Shown: positions 26,558 through 38,205 of the stretch, piece by piece
How positions within the stretch are numbered: the first letter of the stretch is position 1
How the letters are laid out: every line of letters begins with the position of its first letter
NCBI GenBank assembly: GCA_021848825.1
Contig: JAJZTQ010000009.1
Span: 17,634 to 81,633, forward strand
Direction of reading: 5' to 3'
From: Pseudomonadota bacterium
Lineage (GTDB): Bacteria > Pseudomonadota > Gammaproteobacteria > Burkholderiales > JABEVD01
DNA: 64,000 bases
Notes under the pieces: model-generated
The model's database searches: none
What the model was told of the DNA's origin: nothing
Seen by the model: the letters and a program-made list of their open reading frames with translations, nothing else
Position numbers and translations under genes: made by a program

Positions 26558-28237
26558 ATGGGCACCATCAACATTCTACCAGACCTTCTCATCAGCCAGA
26601 TCGCTGCAGGCGAAGTCGTCGAGCGCCCCGCCTCCGCGCTCAAGGAGCTTCTGGAAAACAGCCTGGATTCAGGAGCAAGCGCCATCACGGTGCAGCTCCT
26701 TGAAGGAGGAACGAGGCTCATCAGGGTGACGGACAATGGTTCAGGCATAGGCAGGGAGGACCTGAAGCTTGCGCTCACCCGGCACGCAACGAGCAAAATC
26801 TCGACCCTGGAGGAACTGCAGAGCGTGAAAAGCCTGGGCTTCAGGGGAGAAGCGCTGGCAAGCATCGCTGCCGTGTCACGCCTTTCGCTCACGAGCAGAA
26901 GGAAGGAAGATCATCACGCCTGGAAAATAGAAGGACAAGACGATCCGGTTCCGGCCTCAGGCGGGATCGGAACCTCGGTCGATGTTTCCGACCTCTATTA
27001 CAACACGCCTGCAAGACGCAAATTCCTGAAGTCTCCTGCAACGGAATTTTCCCATTGCCTGGAAGTTTTCAGACGGATCGCCCTTTCCTCTCCCGAGGTC
27101 GCCTATACCCTCCAGCACAACGGCAGGACATTGCATCAGCTGAACAAGGATACGCTCGAAAAGCGGATTGCCGACATCCTGGGCGATGAATTCGGAAAAG
27201 CGGCCTTCATCGTCGATGAGGCCTCATCCGGGCTCGTTCTGAAAGGAATGGCCGGGAAGCCCGCCTTTTCCTCCTCATCGAGGGAAAGCCAGTACTTCTT
27301 CGTCAACGGCCGCTTCGTCAGGGACAAGCTGCTGCATCACGCGCTGAAGCAGGCCTATCAGGACGTGCTGCACCATCAGCTTCATCCCGCTTTCGCGCTT
27401 TTCCTTTCAATCCCCCCTGACGAGATCGATGTCAACGTCCATCCTGCGAAGACCGAAATCAGGTTCAGGGAATCGCGTCCAGTCCACCAGTTCGTCTTTC
27501 ATGCGCTCGAAAAGGGACTGTCCATGCCTGCTGCCGAAAGACCTGTCAGGGAAATGCCATTCCAGCCGGTTCAGCAGAAAATGGAATTGCGCGCTTCCCC
27601 CGCCTTTTACGAGAAGCTTTTCGAGAAGCCGCAGGAGCCGGAAGCAAAAAACCCTTCGGAATTTCCGCTCGGCTTTGCGATCGGCCAGCTCTCCGGCATC
27701 TACATCCTTGCGCAAAACAGCGAAGGACTGGTCGTGGTCGACATGCATGCCGCACACGAGCGCATCGTTTACGAAAAGCTGAAGATGTCCGCCGGCAAGT
27801 TTTCCATGCAGCCCCTGCTCGTGCCCGCCACTTTCAATGCCACACCGCTTGAAACGGAGATCGCCGAAATCCATCATGATTTCCTGCTTGAACTGGGCTT
27901 CGACATCTCCGCTCTTTCCCCCACCACGCTCATCGTCAGGGGCATTCCCGCGCTCCTCAAGGGAACGGATGCGACGGCGCTTGCCCGCGCCGTATTGCAG
28001 GAAACAGCGGAATACGGCACGGCAAGGACCCTCACCGAAAGACGCAACGAACTTCTCGCGACGATGGCCTGCCATGGCGCGGTAAGGGCAAAGCGACTGC
28101 TCACCCTTCAGGAAATGGATGCGCTGTTGAGGGAAATGGAGGAGACGGAGCGGTCAGGCCAGTGCAATCATGGGCGACCGACATGGTTCCAATTGACGCT
28201 CTCGGATCTGGACAAGCTTTTCATGCGGGGAAAATGA
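26558..28237 (+). CDS. mutL: DNA mismatch repair protein MutL (endonuclease type)
   Basis: 559 aa. GHKL ATPase motifs: ELLENSLDSGAS, DNGSGIGREDL, TSKI and LGFRGEALASI. The C-terminal domain carries a DMHAAHERIVYE stretch, close to the metal-binding DQHA(X)2E(X)4E endonuclease motif, with ACHGAVRA and a CNHGRPTW stretch. This suggests a nicking MutL, as in bacteria without MutH; the Gln-to-Met change is conservative in effect but notable. Coupled to miaA by an ATGA overlap. Confidence 0.95.
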   Translation: MGTINILPDLLISQIAAGEVVERPASALKELLENSLDSGASAITVQLLEGGTRLIRVTDNGSGIGREDLKLALTRHATSKISTLEELQSVKSLGFRGEALASIAAVSRLSLTSRRKEDHHAWKIEGQDDPVPASGGIGTSVDVSDLYYNTPARRKFLKSPATEFSHCLEVFRRIALSSPEVAYTLQHNGRTLHQLNKDTLEKRIADILGDEFGKAAFIVDEASSGLVLKGMAGKPAFSSSSRESQYFFVNGRFVRDKLLHHALKQAYQDVLHHQLHPAFALFLSIPPDEIDVNVHPAKTEIRFRESRPVHQFVFHALEKGLSMPAAERPVREMPFQPVQQKMELRASPAFYEKLFEKPQEPEAKNPSEFPLGFAIGQLSGIYILAQNSEGLVVVDMHAAHERIVYEKLKMSAGKFSMQPLLVPATFNATPLETEIAEIHHDFLLELGFDISALSPTTLIVRGIPALLKGTDATALARAVLQETAEYGTARTLTERRNELLATMACHGAVRAKRLLTLQEMDALLREMEETERSGQCNHGRPTWFQLTLSDLDKLFMRGK

Positions 28238-29157
28238 AGCCGATTTTCCTGATGGGCCCGACGGCAAGCGGCAAAACGGCTGCCGCAATCGATCTCGCAT
28301 CCAGATTTCCCGCCGAGATCATCAGCGTGGATTCAGCCCTGGTTTTCCGCCACATGGATATCGGCACGGCGAAACCCGAAAAGGAGATCCTTTCGACAGT
28401 CCCCCATCACCTGATCGACATCATCGATCCGGATGAAGCTTATTCCGCAGGGCGATTCAGGGATGACGCGACCCGGCTCATCTCCGGAATCATGGCGAGA
28501 GGAAAAATCCCGCTCCTTGTCGGCGGAACGATGCTCTACTTCAAGGCGCTTTCGGAAGGACTGAACGAACTGCCGAAAGCGGACATGGCTGTCAGGGCGC
28601 AGATAGACGAAATGGCGAAGGAGCGGGGTTGGCCTGCAATGCATGAAATGCTTCGTGGCGTCGACCCGGAAACCGCTGCAAGACTCGAACCTGGCGACTC
28701 GCAAAGGATACAGCGCGCGCTCGAGATCTGGATGATCACGAAAACCCCGATGTCCCGCCTCATTTCGCAAAAAAGATCCGAACCTGATTTCGAGTTCGTC
28801 CGCATCGCCCTGATTCCTTCCGAAAGATCGGCGCTGCACAGAAGAATAGAGAGCCGATTCCTTGCCATGCTCGAAACGGGACTCGTAGAGGAAACCGAAT
28901 CGCTCAGGAAGAAATTCACCCTCGACCCGTCCATGCCTTCGATGCGGACTGTCGGCTACAGGCAGGCATGGCAATACCTGGAAGGCGAATTCGGAAAAAG
29001 CGAACTCATCGAGAAAGGAATCGCCGCGACGAGGCAGCTTGCAAAGAGGCAGCTGACCTGGCTCAGGAGCATGAATAACCTGGAAAATTTCGATTGTCTG
29101 GAAAAGGATGCAGGCGGCAGGATATGCGATTTCCTGCAGCGCACATTGTTCGAATAA
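28234..29157 (+). CDS. miaA: tRNA dimethylallyltransferase
   Basis: 307 aa, transfers dimethylallyl to A37 of tRNAs reading UNN codons. P-loop GPTASGKT near residue 7, DSALVFRHMDIGTAKP (catalytic Asp), and GGTMLYFKAL. The frame is open 24 codons further upstream within mutL, but the ATG at 28234, overlapping the mutL stop, gives the expected N-terminus MKPIFLMGPTASGK. The mutL-miaA order is widespread in proteobacteria. Confidence 0.95.
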   Translation: MKPIFLMGPTASGKTAAAIDLASRFPAEIISVDSALVFRHMDIGTAKPEKEILSTVPHHLIDIIDPDEAYSAGRFRDDATRLISGIMARGKIPLLVGGTMLYFKALSEGLNELPKADMAVRAQIDEMAKERGWPAMHEMLRGVDPETAARLEPGDSQRIQRALEIWMITKTPMSRLISQKRSEPDFEFVRIALIPSERSALHRRIESRFLAMLETGLVEETESLRKKFTLDPSMPSMRTVGYRQAWQYLEGEFGKSELIEKGIAATRQLAKRQLTWLRSMNNLENFDCLEKDAGGRICDFLQRTLFE

Positions 29158-29203
29158 AAATATTGCATTTTATTAAAACTGCCATTACTATTTCAGTAAG
29201 CAG

Positions 29204-29545
29204 ATGTTTTTGTTGGAAGCCATAGGGAGCGTGAAGATCGACATGCAGGTCACGGAAAGAAGAAAGAATCCCCGCTCGCCCCTGCATTCGAGAGGCTTCG
29301 CAGTGCTCGACGGAATCAGGGTCAACCTGAAGACGCATGATGTTTCCCTGGGCGGATCGCTCATCGAACTCGAAGAAGCGCCTCACCTTGCCGAAGGAGC
29401 GAGCATAGACGTTCGCCTCGAAATCGGCTTCGACGTCAAGGCCAGGATATGCAGGATATCGAAATCGGAAAACGGCAAGCTGATGATAGGGCTGATCTTC
29501 GACAAGCTTGATTTTTCAGCGAACTCCGCCTATCAGCTGCATTGA
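29204..29545 (+). CDS. PilZ-domain protein
   Basis: 113 aa. The c-di-GMP-binding residues are present: ERRKNPR (RRxxxR type) near residue 18 and DVSLGGSLIE (D-x-S-x-x-G) near 46. A stand-alone PilZ protein, likely a c-di-GMP effector for surface behaviour; the partner is unknown. Start is uncertain between ATG 29204 and an internal ATG (MQVTERRKNP) because neither has a clear ribosome site. Its end overlaps convergent xseA. Confidence 0.8.
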   Translation: MFLLEAIGSVKIDMQVTERRKNPRSPLHSRGFAVLDGIRVNLKTHDVSLGGSLIELEEAPHLAEGASIDVRLEIGFDVKARICRISKSENGKLMIGLIFDKLDFSANSAYQLH

Positions 29546-30858
29546 TCCGCTGAAAGAATCATCGCTTCCGCGCATCCCTTGCCGAAGGTGATGCCGACTT
29601 CCTCCCCCTTGGAAACCTGGGATGCATGCAGCACGATTTCCCCGCTCTTTTTCTGCACCATGCTGTATCCTCTTGCAAGGACGGAAGAAGGATTGAGGTG
29701 CTCGAGATGCGCCGCGATTTTCAGCAATGCATTGCGAGTCAGCTGGAAGCGGCTGGAAACCGAACTGGCGAGCCTCGCCCCCGCCTCCTTCGTTCTTCCT
29801 GACTGAATCGACAGATCTGGTTTTGAAAGCCGCTGGGAAAGGTGCCTGACCTGCCACACCCGCTGTTCAAGCTGCCTTCTCCATGCGGAATCGAATCTCG
29901 CCGAAAGATGCTTCAATTGCGAATGCTGGCCTGCAATTTTCTCGCTAGGATGGACGATTCGCCGCCCCAGATGATCGACATGCTGCATCCTTGATTCGAG
30001 CCCATGCCTCGCCATCCTGCGCATCCTGGCATGCAAAATCCCTAGCCGTCTTGCCAGATCCTCCCGGTCAGGGCTCGCGATTTCCGCAGCGCCTGTGGGT
30101 GTGGGCGCCCTGACGTCGGCGACGAAGTCGGCGATCGTGAAATCGGTTTCGTGACCGACGCCGCAAACGATGGGAATCGGGCAATCGGCAACCGCGCGCG
30201 CGACGATCTCGGCATTGAAGGCGGCGATATCCTCGATGCTCCCCCCTCCCCTTGCCAGAATGAGCACATCGCATGCGTCATGACTTGACGCTTTTTCGAT
30301 CGCCTGCGCGATCTCTGCGGCGGCTCCCTCTCCCTGCACCGCAGCGGGGTAAATCAGGACGGGGATGGAAGGCATGCGCCTTCGCAGCGTCTTCAGGATA
30401 TCCTGAAGCGCGGCGGCCTTGAGGGACGTGACGACGCCTATTCTTCGCGGGAAGAACGGAATGCGCTTCTTGCGCGCCTGATCGAAAAGCCCCTCGCTCG
30501 AGAGCTTCTCCTTCAGCCTGAGAAAGGCTTCAAAGGCTGCGCCCTGGCCGGAACGCCTCAACCCTTCCACGCCAAGCTGAAATTCCCCCTTGGCCTCGTA
30601 TAGCGTCACCAGGGCTCTCGCTTCAACCTGCATGCCGTCTTTCGGAACCCAGTCGAGGTACTGGTTTTTCTGGCGGAACATCACGCAGCGAACCGAAGCG
30701 GATGGGTCCTTCAGCGAGAAATACCAGTGACCCGAAGCCGCTCTGGTGAAATTCGAAATTTCTCCCGCGACCCACATCAACGGAAAACCCTGCTCAAGCA
30801 TTTGCCGAACGGAGCGGTTGAGTTCGCTGACTGTCAGGATGTTGTTCATGACTTTCAT
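29533..30858 (-). CDS. xseA: Exodeoxyribonuclease VII large subunit
   Basis: 441 aa. An N-terminal OB-fold (WVAGEISNFTRAASGHWYFSLKD) is followed by the catalytic region with GRGGGS-type loop (LILARGGGSIEDIAAFN) and VGHETDFTIADFVADVRAPTPTGAAE. The coiled-coil C-terminal part ends in the usual Ser/Lys-rich RGYSMVQ segment. Degrades single-stranded DNA with XseB, which is not in this window. An ATG three codons later (MNNILTVSELN) is an alternative start. Confidence 0.95.
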   Translation of the reverse strand: MKVMNNILTVSELNRSVRQMLEQGFPLMWVAGEISNFTRAASGHWYFSLKDPSASVRCVMFRQKNQYLDWVPKDGMQVEARALVTLYEAKGEFQLGVEGLRRSGQGAAFEAFLRLKEKLSSEGLFDQARKKRIPFFPRRIGVVTSLKAAALQDILKTLRRRMPSIPVLIYPAAVQGEGAAAEIAQAIEKASSHDACDVLILARGGGSIEDIAAFNAEIVARAVADCPIPIVCGVGHETDFTIADFVADVRAPTPTGAAEIASPDREDLARRLGILHARMRRMARHGLESRMQHVDHLGRRIVHPSEKIAGQHSQLKHLSARFDSAWRRQLEQRVWQVRHLSQRLSKPDLSIQSGRTKEAGARLASSVSSRFQLTRNALLKIAAHLEHLNPSSVLARGYSMVQKKSGEIVLHASQVSKGEEVGITFGKGCAEAMILSADQCS

Positions 30859-31037
30859 TTTATCTCAACATCATTAACAAAATTGCATTGATCCATTGAA
30901 ATCGATAAACGAATCGAGGACGACCTATTATGTATCTGTTTTTAAATTGAAAAATAAATGCCTAAAATTTGACCGGCACTGGTAAAAACCTTACGGAAAG
31001 CTTACTTAAGTCTAAAAAAGACGAGTTACAAACAAAC

Positions 31038-31060
31038 TTATCCACAAAAAATGTGGATAG
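31038..31060. repeat. Inverted pair of DnaA-box-like 9-mers in an AT-rich gap
   Basis: TTATCCACA (31038-31046) matches the DnaA box exactly; an inverted near-copy TGTGGATAG follows after AAAAA. The gap 30859-31149 is AT-rich and carries only this element and the exbB ribosome site. Only two boxes and no dnaA/dnaN nearby, so a replication origin is unlikely; a transcriptional role or a simple hairpin is possible. Confidence 0.4.
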
Positions 31061-31149
31061 ATCAAAATTCTTTTACTGTTCGCCGGTTATTCCATCTTGA
31101 TGAAACCGGCTTTGCAGGCTAAAGTATCGACCTATTCTCGGAGGAATTC

Positions 31150-31764
31150 GTGTTTACCATCATTGAAGCTGCAGGCTGGCCGATCTGGCTGATTCTCATC
31201 GCGTCTCTCTTTTCCGTGATGATCATCGTCTATTGTCTCATCTCCCTGAGGCAGAACGCCATCGCACCCAAGACGCTTCTGCCGAAGATCGTCCAGGAAT
31301 TCAGGAGAAACGGCGTCACCCAGGATCTGATATCGAAGCTCTCCGCAAAAGACGCCCCGCTGCTGGGCCACGTGCTCGCAGCCGGTCTGAAGAACGCCAG
31401 GAATCCCAGGGAAGTCATGAAGGAGGCTATAGAAGAGGCGGGAAGAATTGCCGTCCATGAAATGGAGCGCTTCCTGACCACCCTCGGCACCATCGCCTCC
31501 ATCAGCCCGCTTCTCGGCCTTTTCGGCACGATGATCGGCATGATCGAGCTTTTCGGTTCCCAATCGGCGAGCGGCGCCAATCCGACCATGCTCGCTCACG
31601 GCATTTCGGTGGCGCTCTACAACACGGCCTTCGGCCTTGCTGTCGCCATTCCCAGCATGATCTTCTACAGGCATTTTCGCGGGAAAATCGAGTCGCTCGT
31701 GGTCGAAATGGAGCAGGAAGCGATCAGGCTGATCGAAATCGTCCAGGGCGAGCGCCAGGACTGA
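31150..31764 (+). CDS. exbB: ExbB/TolQ-family proton channel protein
   Basis: 204 aa with three membrane helices: one N-terminal (about 10-33) and two after the cytoplasmic loop, around LTTLGTIASISPLLGLFGTMIGMIE and the stretch ending FGLAVAIPSMIFY, typical of MotA/TolQ/ExbB. It forms the proton-motive-force motor with ExbD to energise TonB or a related transporter. GTG start with GGAGG. It leads the cluster exbB-exbD-lpxK-Trm112-kdsB-adk, a common betaproteobacterial order. Confidence 0.9.
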   Translation: MFTIIEAAGWPIWLILIASLFSVMIIVYCLISLRQNAIAPKTLLPKIVQEFRRNGVTQDLISKLSAKDAPLLGHVLAAGLKNARNPREVMKEAIEEAGRIAVHEMERFLTTLGTIASISPLLGLFGTMIGMIELFGSQSASGANPTMLAHGISVALYNTAFGLAVAIPSMIFYRHFRGKIESLVVEMEQEAIRLIEIVQGERQD

Positions 31765-31765
31765 C

Positions 31766-32179
31766 ATGGATTTCAGACGCGGCAAGCAAAGGGAAGAACC
31801 TGAGATCAACCTGGTGCCGTTGATAGACGTGCTGCTCGTGATTCTGATCTTCCTGATGGTCACCACCACCTATTCCAGGTTCGGCGAACTGAAGATCACC
31901 CTTCCCGAGGCATCCGCCGAGAAGCCTCCCAAGCTCCCGAACCCGATCAATGTCACGGTCGATGCCCAGGGGCATTACATGGTGAACAACGATCTTCTCT
32001 CTTCAAGCACGGTCGAAGCGCTGAGCCTCGCCTTGAGGAAAGCAGCGGGCGACGAGAAGGAACCCGTCATCGTCATCAATGCCGATGCGAAATCGACGCA
32101 CCAGTCCGTCGTCAATGTCATGGAAGCAGCAAGGGTTTCAGGCTACACCCATATCACCTTCACCACTCAATCGCAGTGA
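31766..32179 (+). CDS. exbD: ExbD/TolR-family protein
   Basis: 137 aa with a short cytoplasmic N-terminus, one membrane helix containing the proton-carrying aspartate (INLVPLIDVLLVILIFLMV), and a periplasmic domain ending TFTTQSQ. Partner of the preceding ExbB, with 1 bp between them. Its stop overlaps the lpxK start. Confidence 0.92.
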   Translation: MDFRRGKQREEPEINLVPLIDVLLVILIFLMVTTTYSRFGELKITLPEASAEKPPKLPNPINVTVDAQGHYMVNNDLLSSSTVEALSLALRKAAGDEKEPVIVINADAKSTHQSVVNVMEAARVSGYTHITFTTQSQ

Positions 32180-33168
32180 TGTCGCGGCTCGAGCGGTGCT
32201 GGCATGGCCCCTGCCGTTTCCTTCTCCTGCCCTTCAGCCTGATCTTCGGCCTGCTCGCCTCCCTGCGCCGAATCTTCTACAGATGCGGCCTTCTCCGTTC
32301 GAAGAAATTGCCGGTGCCGGTGTTGATTGTCGGCAACATCACCGCCGGCGGCACGGGGAAAACCCCCCTTGTCGCGGCGCTCGCAAAGGCGCTTGCGTCG
32401 AGGGGATTTCATCCCGGCATCATCAGCCGGGGATACGGCGGCAAGGCAACGAATCCGGTTCCTGTGGAATGGGACAGCGACCCCGCCATTGTCGGCGACG
32501 AGCCGATATTGCTCAGGAAATCCGGATTCCCTGTATGGGTGGGGAAAAAGAGGGTCGAAGTCGCGCAGAAACTCCTCGAAGCCCATCCGCAATGCGACAT
32601 GCTGATAGCGGACGACGGTCTTCAGCATTATGCATTGAGGCGGGACTTCGAAATCGCCGTCGTGGACGGCGAAAAGAGATTCGGAAACGGATTGCTTCTT
32701 CCTGCAGGTCCGATGCGCGAACCCCTGGGCCGATTGAAAAGCGTGGATGCCGTGGTTTTCAACGGACGTCGCCTCGATCTTTCCATCGACACCCCGAAAT
32801 ATGACATGAAGCTTTCTGGAACTACATTCATCAGCGTCGATAATCCCGCAATTTCTGCCAATGCGCAGGATTTCACGGGAAAGAAAATTCATGCTGTGGC
32901 CGGCATAGGCAACCCTGAGCGCTTTTTCAGGCACCTCCAATCCCTGGGATTGTCTTTCGATCGGCATTCTTTTCCTGACCATCATCCTTATATTCCGGAA
33001 GACCTGGAATTCGAACAATGCGACATTGTTCTCATGACCGAAAAAGATGCTATAAAATGTGAAGGATGCGCTCAGGGAAAATGCTGGTATCTGCCTGTCA
33101 CGGCGGAGATCGACAATGCCCTCTTCGAACTGATTTCAAAGACAATGGAAAAAAGGGATGGATCCTAA
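32179..33168 (+). CDS. lpxK: Tetraacyldisaccharide 4'-kinase
   Basis: 329 aa, phosphorylates the lipid A disaccharide precursor at the inner membrane. One N-terminal membrane helix (about 12-35), Walker [10 protein letters not shown] within [19 protein letters not shown], and [12 protein letters not shown] are family hallmarks. ATG 32179 shares one base with the exbD stop; a GTG at 32176 is possible. It overlaps the Trm112 gene by 11 bp. Confidence 0.95.
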   Translation: MSRLERCWHGPCRFLLLPFSLIFGLLASLRRIFYRCGLLRSKKLPVPVLIVGNITAGGTGKTPLVAALAKALASRGFHPGIISRGYGGKATNPVPVEWDSDPAIVGDEPILLRKSGFPVWVGKKRVEVAQKLLEAHPQCDMLIADDGLQHYALRRDFEIAVVDGEKRFGNGLLLPAGPMREPLGRLKSVDAVVFNGRRLDLSIDTPKYDMKLSGTTFISVDNPAISANAQDFTGKKIHAVAGIGNPERFFRHLQSLGLSFDRHSFPDHHPYIPEDLEFEQCDIVLMTEKDAIKCEGCAQGKCWYLPVTAEIDNALFELISKTMEKRDGS

Positions 33169-33337
33169 ACTGCTGGACATTCTCGTCTGCCCGCTCTGCA
33201 AGGGCCCGCTCGTATACAAAAAGGAAGTGCAGGAACTCGTCTGCAGGCCTGACCGGCTTGCCTATCCGATCAGGGACGGGATTCCGGTGATGCTGGAAGA
33301 GGAAGCGAGAAAGCTTCCCGCCGAAGAAGAAATCTGA
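33158..33337 (+). CDS. Trm112-family small zinc-ribbon-like protein
   Basis: 59 aa beginning [18 protein letters not shown], with CPLC and a central [18 protein letters not shown], exactly the pattern of YcaR/Trm112 proteins found between lpxK and kdsB. Eukaryotic Trm112 activates methyltransferases; the bacterial role is unclear. It overlaps lpxK by 11 bp and is directly followed by kdsB. Confidence 0.9.
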   Translation: MDPKLLDILVCPLCKGPLVYKKEVQELVCRPDRLAYPIRDGIPVMLEEEARKLPAEEEI

Positions 33338-34746
<1,409 letters not shown>

Positions 34747-34841
34747 GAATAGCCATTTGCCTGTATCCGGACTATAAATTTAAAGGGGGCGGCTGAGGCG
34801 AAATCACGCTTTTTTAATCACTTGCTCATGAGAGGGGAAAA

Positions 34842-36104
34842 ATGGCCGTCAAAAACGCTTTCTATGCCCAGTCGGGAGGCGTCACTTCCGTCATCAATGC
34901 ATCCGCCTGCGGCGTCCTGGAAACAGCGCGCGATCATCCCGACAAGATCGGAAAGGTCTATGCCGGGCGAAACGGCATCATCGGTGCGCTCCAGGAAGAC
35001 CTGATCGATACTTCGCTCGAATCGAGTGACGCGATTGCCGCTCTGAAGCATACCCCTTCCGGAGCCTTCGGTTCCTGCCGCTACAAGCTGAAGGGCCTCG
35101 ATACCCACAAGGCGCAATACGAGCGGCTGATAGACGTATTCAAGGCCCACGACATCGGCTATTTCTTCTACAACGGCGGAGGCGATTCGGCGGATACCTG
35201 CCTCAAGGTTTCCCAGCTCTCGAGTTCGCTCGGCTATCCCATCACCGCAGTCCATGTCCCTAAAACAGTGGACAACGACCTGCCCATCACCGACTGCTGC
35301 CCAGGCTTCGGTTCCGTCGCGAAATACATCGCCATATCGGTCAAGGAAGCGAGCTTCGACGTGGCTTCCATGGCGAAAACCTCGACCAAGCTTTTCGTCA
35401 TCGAAGTCATGGGGCGTCATGCCGGATGGATCGCAGCTGCAGGCGGGCTTGCGAGCAGCGAGGATTGCCCCCTGCCGATCGTGATTCTGTTCCCCGAGGT
35501 GCCTTTCGATGAAGCGAAATTCCTCGCCAAAGTCGACGAAATGGTGAAGCGCCATGGCTACTGCTCGGTTGTCGTATCGGAAGGCGTTCAGGACCGGGAT
35601 GGCAGGTTCCTCTCGGATCAGGGGCTGAGGGACGCGTTCGGTCACGCCCAGTTGGGCGGCGTCGCCCCCATCATCGCGAATCTCTGCAGGGAAAAGCTCG
35701 GTTACAAATTCCATTGGGCGGTTGCAGACTATCTGCAGCGGGCGGCTCGCCATATTGCCTCGAAAACTGACGTCGACCAGGCCTATGCACTGGGATGCGC
35801 AGCGGTCGAACTCGCGCTCTCGGGAAAAAATTCCGTGATGCCGACCATCGTCAGGAAATCGGATTCTCCCTATTCCTGGGAAATAGGCGTTGCGGAGCTC
35901 AAGGATGTCGCCAACGTCGAAAAGAAGATGCCGGAGAATTTCATTTCGGAGGATGGCCTGGGCATCACTGAAGCCTGCAGGCGATATCTTCAGCCGCTCA
36001 TCCTGGGGGAAGATTATCCGCCTTACAGGAACGGCCTTCCTGATTACGTGAGACTGAAGAATATCGCTGTTCCGAAAAAGCTCGAGGGGGAATTCCAGAT
36101 CTGA
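34842..36104 (+). CDS. pfp: Pyrophosphate-dependent 6-phosphofructokinase
   Basis: 420 aa. Reversibly phosphorylates fructose-6-phosphate with PPi, replacing ATP-PFK and FBPase. PPi specificity is supported by GGGDSADT (Asp in place of the ATP-type Gly) and the lysine in [21 protein letters not shown]. The catalytic Asp lies in KTVDNDL and the substrate loop in [12 protein letters not shown]-type form. GAGGGG precedes the ATG. It is 16 bp from hppA, whose enzyme makes or uses the same PPi. Confidence 0.93.
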   Translation: MAVKNAFYAQSGGVTSVINASACGVLETARDHPDKIGKVYAGRNGIIGALQEDLIDTSLESSDAIAALKHTPSGAFGSCRYKLKGLDTHKAQYERLIDVFKAHDIGYFFYNGGGDSADTCLKVSQLSSSLGYPITAVHVPKTVDNDLPITDCCPGFGSVAKYIAISVKEASFDVASMAKTSTKLFVIEVMGRHAGWIAAAGGLASSEDCPLPIVILFPEVPFDEAKFLAKVDEMVKRHGYCSVVVSEGVQDRDGRFLSDQGLRDAFGHAQLGGVAPIIANLCREKLGYKFHWAVADYLQRAARHIASKTDVDQAYALGCAAVELALSGKNSVMPTIVRKSDSPYSWEIGVAELKDVANVEKKMPENFISEDGLGITEACRRYLQPLILGEDYPPYRNGLPDYVRLKNIAVPKKLEGEFQI

Positions 36105-36120
36105 CCAAAAGGAGGTAACG

Positions 36121-38169
36121 ATGTCCGCCGGCCTGATTTTTGCGCTCGCCTGTGCAGTATCCGCAATTCTTTACGGTATTTTTTCGAGCAGATGGATCCG
36201 CAACCTTCCTGCAGGGTCCGAAAGAATGAAGGCAATTGCACTCGCGATTCAGGAAGGGGCATCTGCCTATCTGAAACGTCAGTACGCCACCATCTCGCTT
36301 GTCGGTGCGGTCCTTTTCGTGGTGATAGGGATTGCGATAGGATGGAAGACGGCGATTGGGTTCGCGATTGGGGCATTCCTTTCCGGATCCGCCGGATTCA
36401 TAGGCATGAACGTTTCCGTGAAAGCCAATGTCAGGACGGCTGAAGCGGCGAGCCGCGGACTCAATGCAGCGCTCGATGTCGCCTTCAGGGGAGGAAGCAT
36501 CACCGGACTCCTCGTTGTCGGCATGGGGCTGCTCGGCGTGGCAGGCTATTACGCCCTGCTCTCGAAAGGCGGGATGGATGCGGGGAGCGAAACCATCGAT
36601 CCGCTGATAGGCCTCGGCTTCGGCGGATCGCTGATTTCGATTTTCGCCAGGCTGGGCGGGGGAATATTCACCAAGGGAGCCGACGTCGGGGCCGATCTCG
36701 TCGGCAAGGTCGAGGTCGGCATTCCGGAAGACGATCCGAGGAATCCGGCCGTCATCGCCGACAATGTCGGCGACAATGTCGGCGACTGCGCAGGCATGGC
36801 GGCAGACCTTTTCGAGACCTATGCCGTGACCCTGATCGCCACCATGCTGCTCGGCGGGATGCTCGCCAAGGATGCCGGGAGTGAAGCGCAGCAGGGCGCC
36901 GTGATCTATCCGCTTGCGCTGGGCGGCTTCTCGATACTCGCCTCGATCGCAGGGGCATTCTTCGTCAAGGCGCGCGAGGGCGGCAGAATCATGAACGCCC
37001 TTTACCGCGGGCTGATCGTCTCGGGCGTGCTCGCGCTTCTGGCCTTCTATCCCATCACCCAGTGGCTGATGCCGGACGGGATCCCGTCCAACGGCGGAAT
37101 CGTGTCTCCGCTGAACCTCTATCTGAGCTCCCTCATCGGCCTCTTTCTCACGGGCGCCATGGTATTCATCACTGAATACTACACCGCGACGGAATATGCT
37201 CCGGTTCGCCATATCGCCAAGGCTTCCACCACGGGTCACGGCACCAACGTGATCGCAGGGCTGGGCGTCTCGATGAAGGCGACAGCGCTTCCGGTTCTGG
37301 CAGTCTGCGCATCGATCGGCGCAGCCTACTGGCTCGCCGGGCTTTACGGGATCGCCATCGCTGCGACATCGATGCTATCCATGACAGGGATCATCGTGGC
37401 GATCGATGCCTACGGCCCGATCACCGACAATGCAGGCGGGATCGCCGAAATGGCCGAACTTCCGGAAGAGATCAGGAACATCACCGATCCGCTGGACGCA
37501 GTCGGCAACACCACCAAGGCCGTGACAAAGGGTTATGCCATCGGCTCTGCAGGTCTTGCAGCGCTCGTGCTTTTCGCCGACTATACCCATGCGCTCGCGG
37601 CAAGCGGCAAGGCGCTCGCATTCGACCTCTCTGATCACAATGTGATCATCGGCCTTTTTCTCGGCGGCATGGTACCCTATCTTTTCGGCGCGATGGCGAT
37701 GGAGGCGGTGGGACGGGCGGCGGGATCCGTCGTGGTCGAAGTGAGGCGGCAATTCAAGGAAATTCCGGGCATCATGGAAGGCACTGCAAAACCCGACTAT
37801 TCCAAGGCTGTGGACATGCTGACGAAGGCCGCCATCCATGAAATGGTCATCCCTTCCCTTCTTCCCGTCGTGATCCCGGTGATCGTCGGGCTCGTTCTCG
37901 GACCGAAAGCGCTCGGCGGGTTGCTGGTCGGGGCCATCATCACGGGCATCTTCGTTGCGATCTCGATGACGGCGGGAGGAGGCGCATGGGACAATGCCAA
38001 GAAATACATCGAACAGGGCAATTTCGGCGGCAAGGGGTCCGACGCACACAAGGCGGCCGTCACGGGGGACACGGTCGGCGACCCTTACAAGGATACTGCA
38101 GGACCTGCCATCAATCCGCTCATCAAGATCATCAATATCGTCGCGCTGCTGATCGTGCCGCTCCTTTGA
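36121..38169 (+). CDS. hppA: Membrane-bound proton-translocating pyrophosphatase (K+-independent type)
   Basis: 682 aa, about 16 membrane helices. PPi/Mg site motifs [40 protein letters not shown] and the later [19 protein letters not shown] are intact. The Lys in [10 protein letters not shown], where K+-dependent enzymes have Ala, points to the K+-independent H+-PPase class. AAGGAGG lies just before the ATG. In an operon with pfp: PPi from biosynthesis can drive proton pumping or sugar phosphorylation. Confidence 0.95.
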   Translation: MSAGLIFALACAVSAILYGIFSSRWIRNLPAGSERMKAIALAIQEGASAYLKRQYATISLVGAVLFVVIGIAIGWKTAIGFAIGAFLSGSAGFIGMNVSVKANVRTAEAASRGLNAALDVAFRGGSITGLLVVGMGLLGVAGYYALLSKGGMDAGSETIDPLIGLGFGGSLISIFARLGGGIFTKGADVGADLVGKVEVGIPEDDPRNPAVIADNVGDNVGDCAGMAADLFETYAVTLIATMLLGGMLAKDAGSEAQQGAVIYPLALGGFSILASIAGAFFVKAREGGRIMNALYRGLIVSGVLALLAFYPITQWLMPDGIPSNGGIVSPLNLYLSSLIGLFLTGAMVFITEYYTATEYAPVRHIAKASTTGHGTNVIAGLGVSMKATALPVLAVCASIGAAYWLAGLYGIAIAATSMLSMTGIIVAIDAYGPITDNAGGIAEMAELPEEIRNITDPLDAVGNTTKAVTKGYAIGSAGLAALVLFADYTHALAASGKALAFDLSDHNVIIGLFLGGMVPYLFGAMAMEAVGRAAGSVVVEVRRQFKEIPGIMEGTAKPDYSKAVDMLTKAAIHEMVIPSLLPVVIPVIVGLVLGPKALGGLLVGAIITGIFVAISMTAGGGAWDNAKKYIEQGNFGGKGSDAHKAAVTGDTVGDPYKDTAGPAINPLIKIINIVALLIVPLL

Positions 38170-38205
38170 CTTCTGCTATCATGGAACCTTTTTCCTAGGG
38201 GAATC

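Noticed and set aside
31038-31060. Replication origin at the DnaA-like boxes
   Set aside because: Only two boxes and no dnaA, dnaN, gyrB or parAB genes nearby.
35998-37239. 413-codon frame antisense to hppA
   Set aside because: hppA is unmistakable; the antisense product is rich in His/Arg/Glu with no domain.
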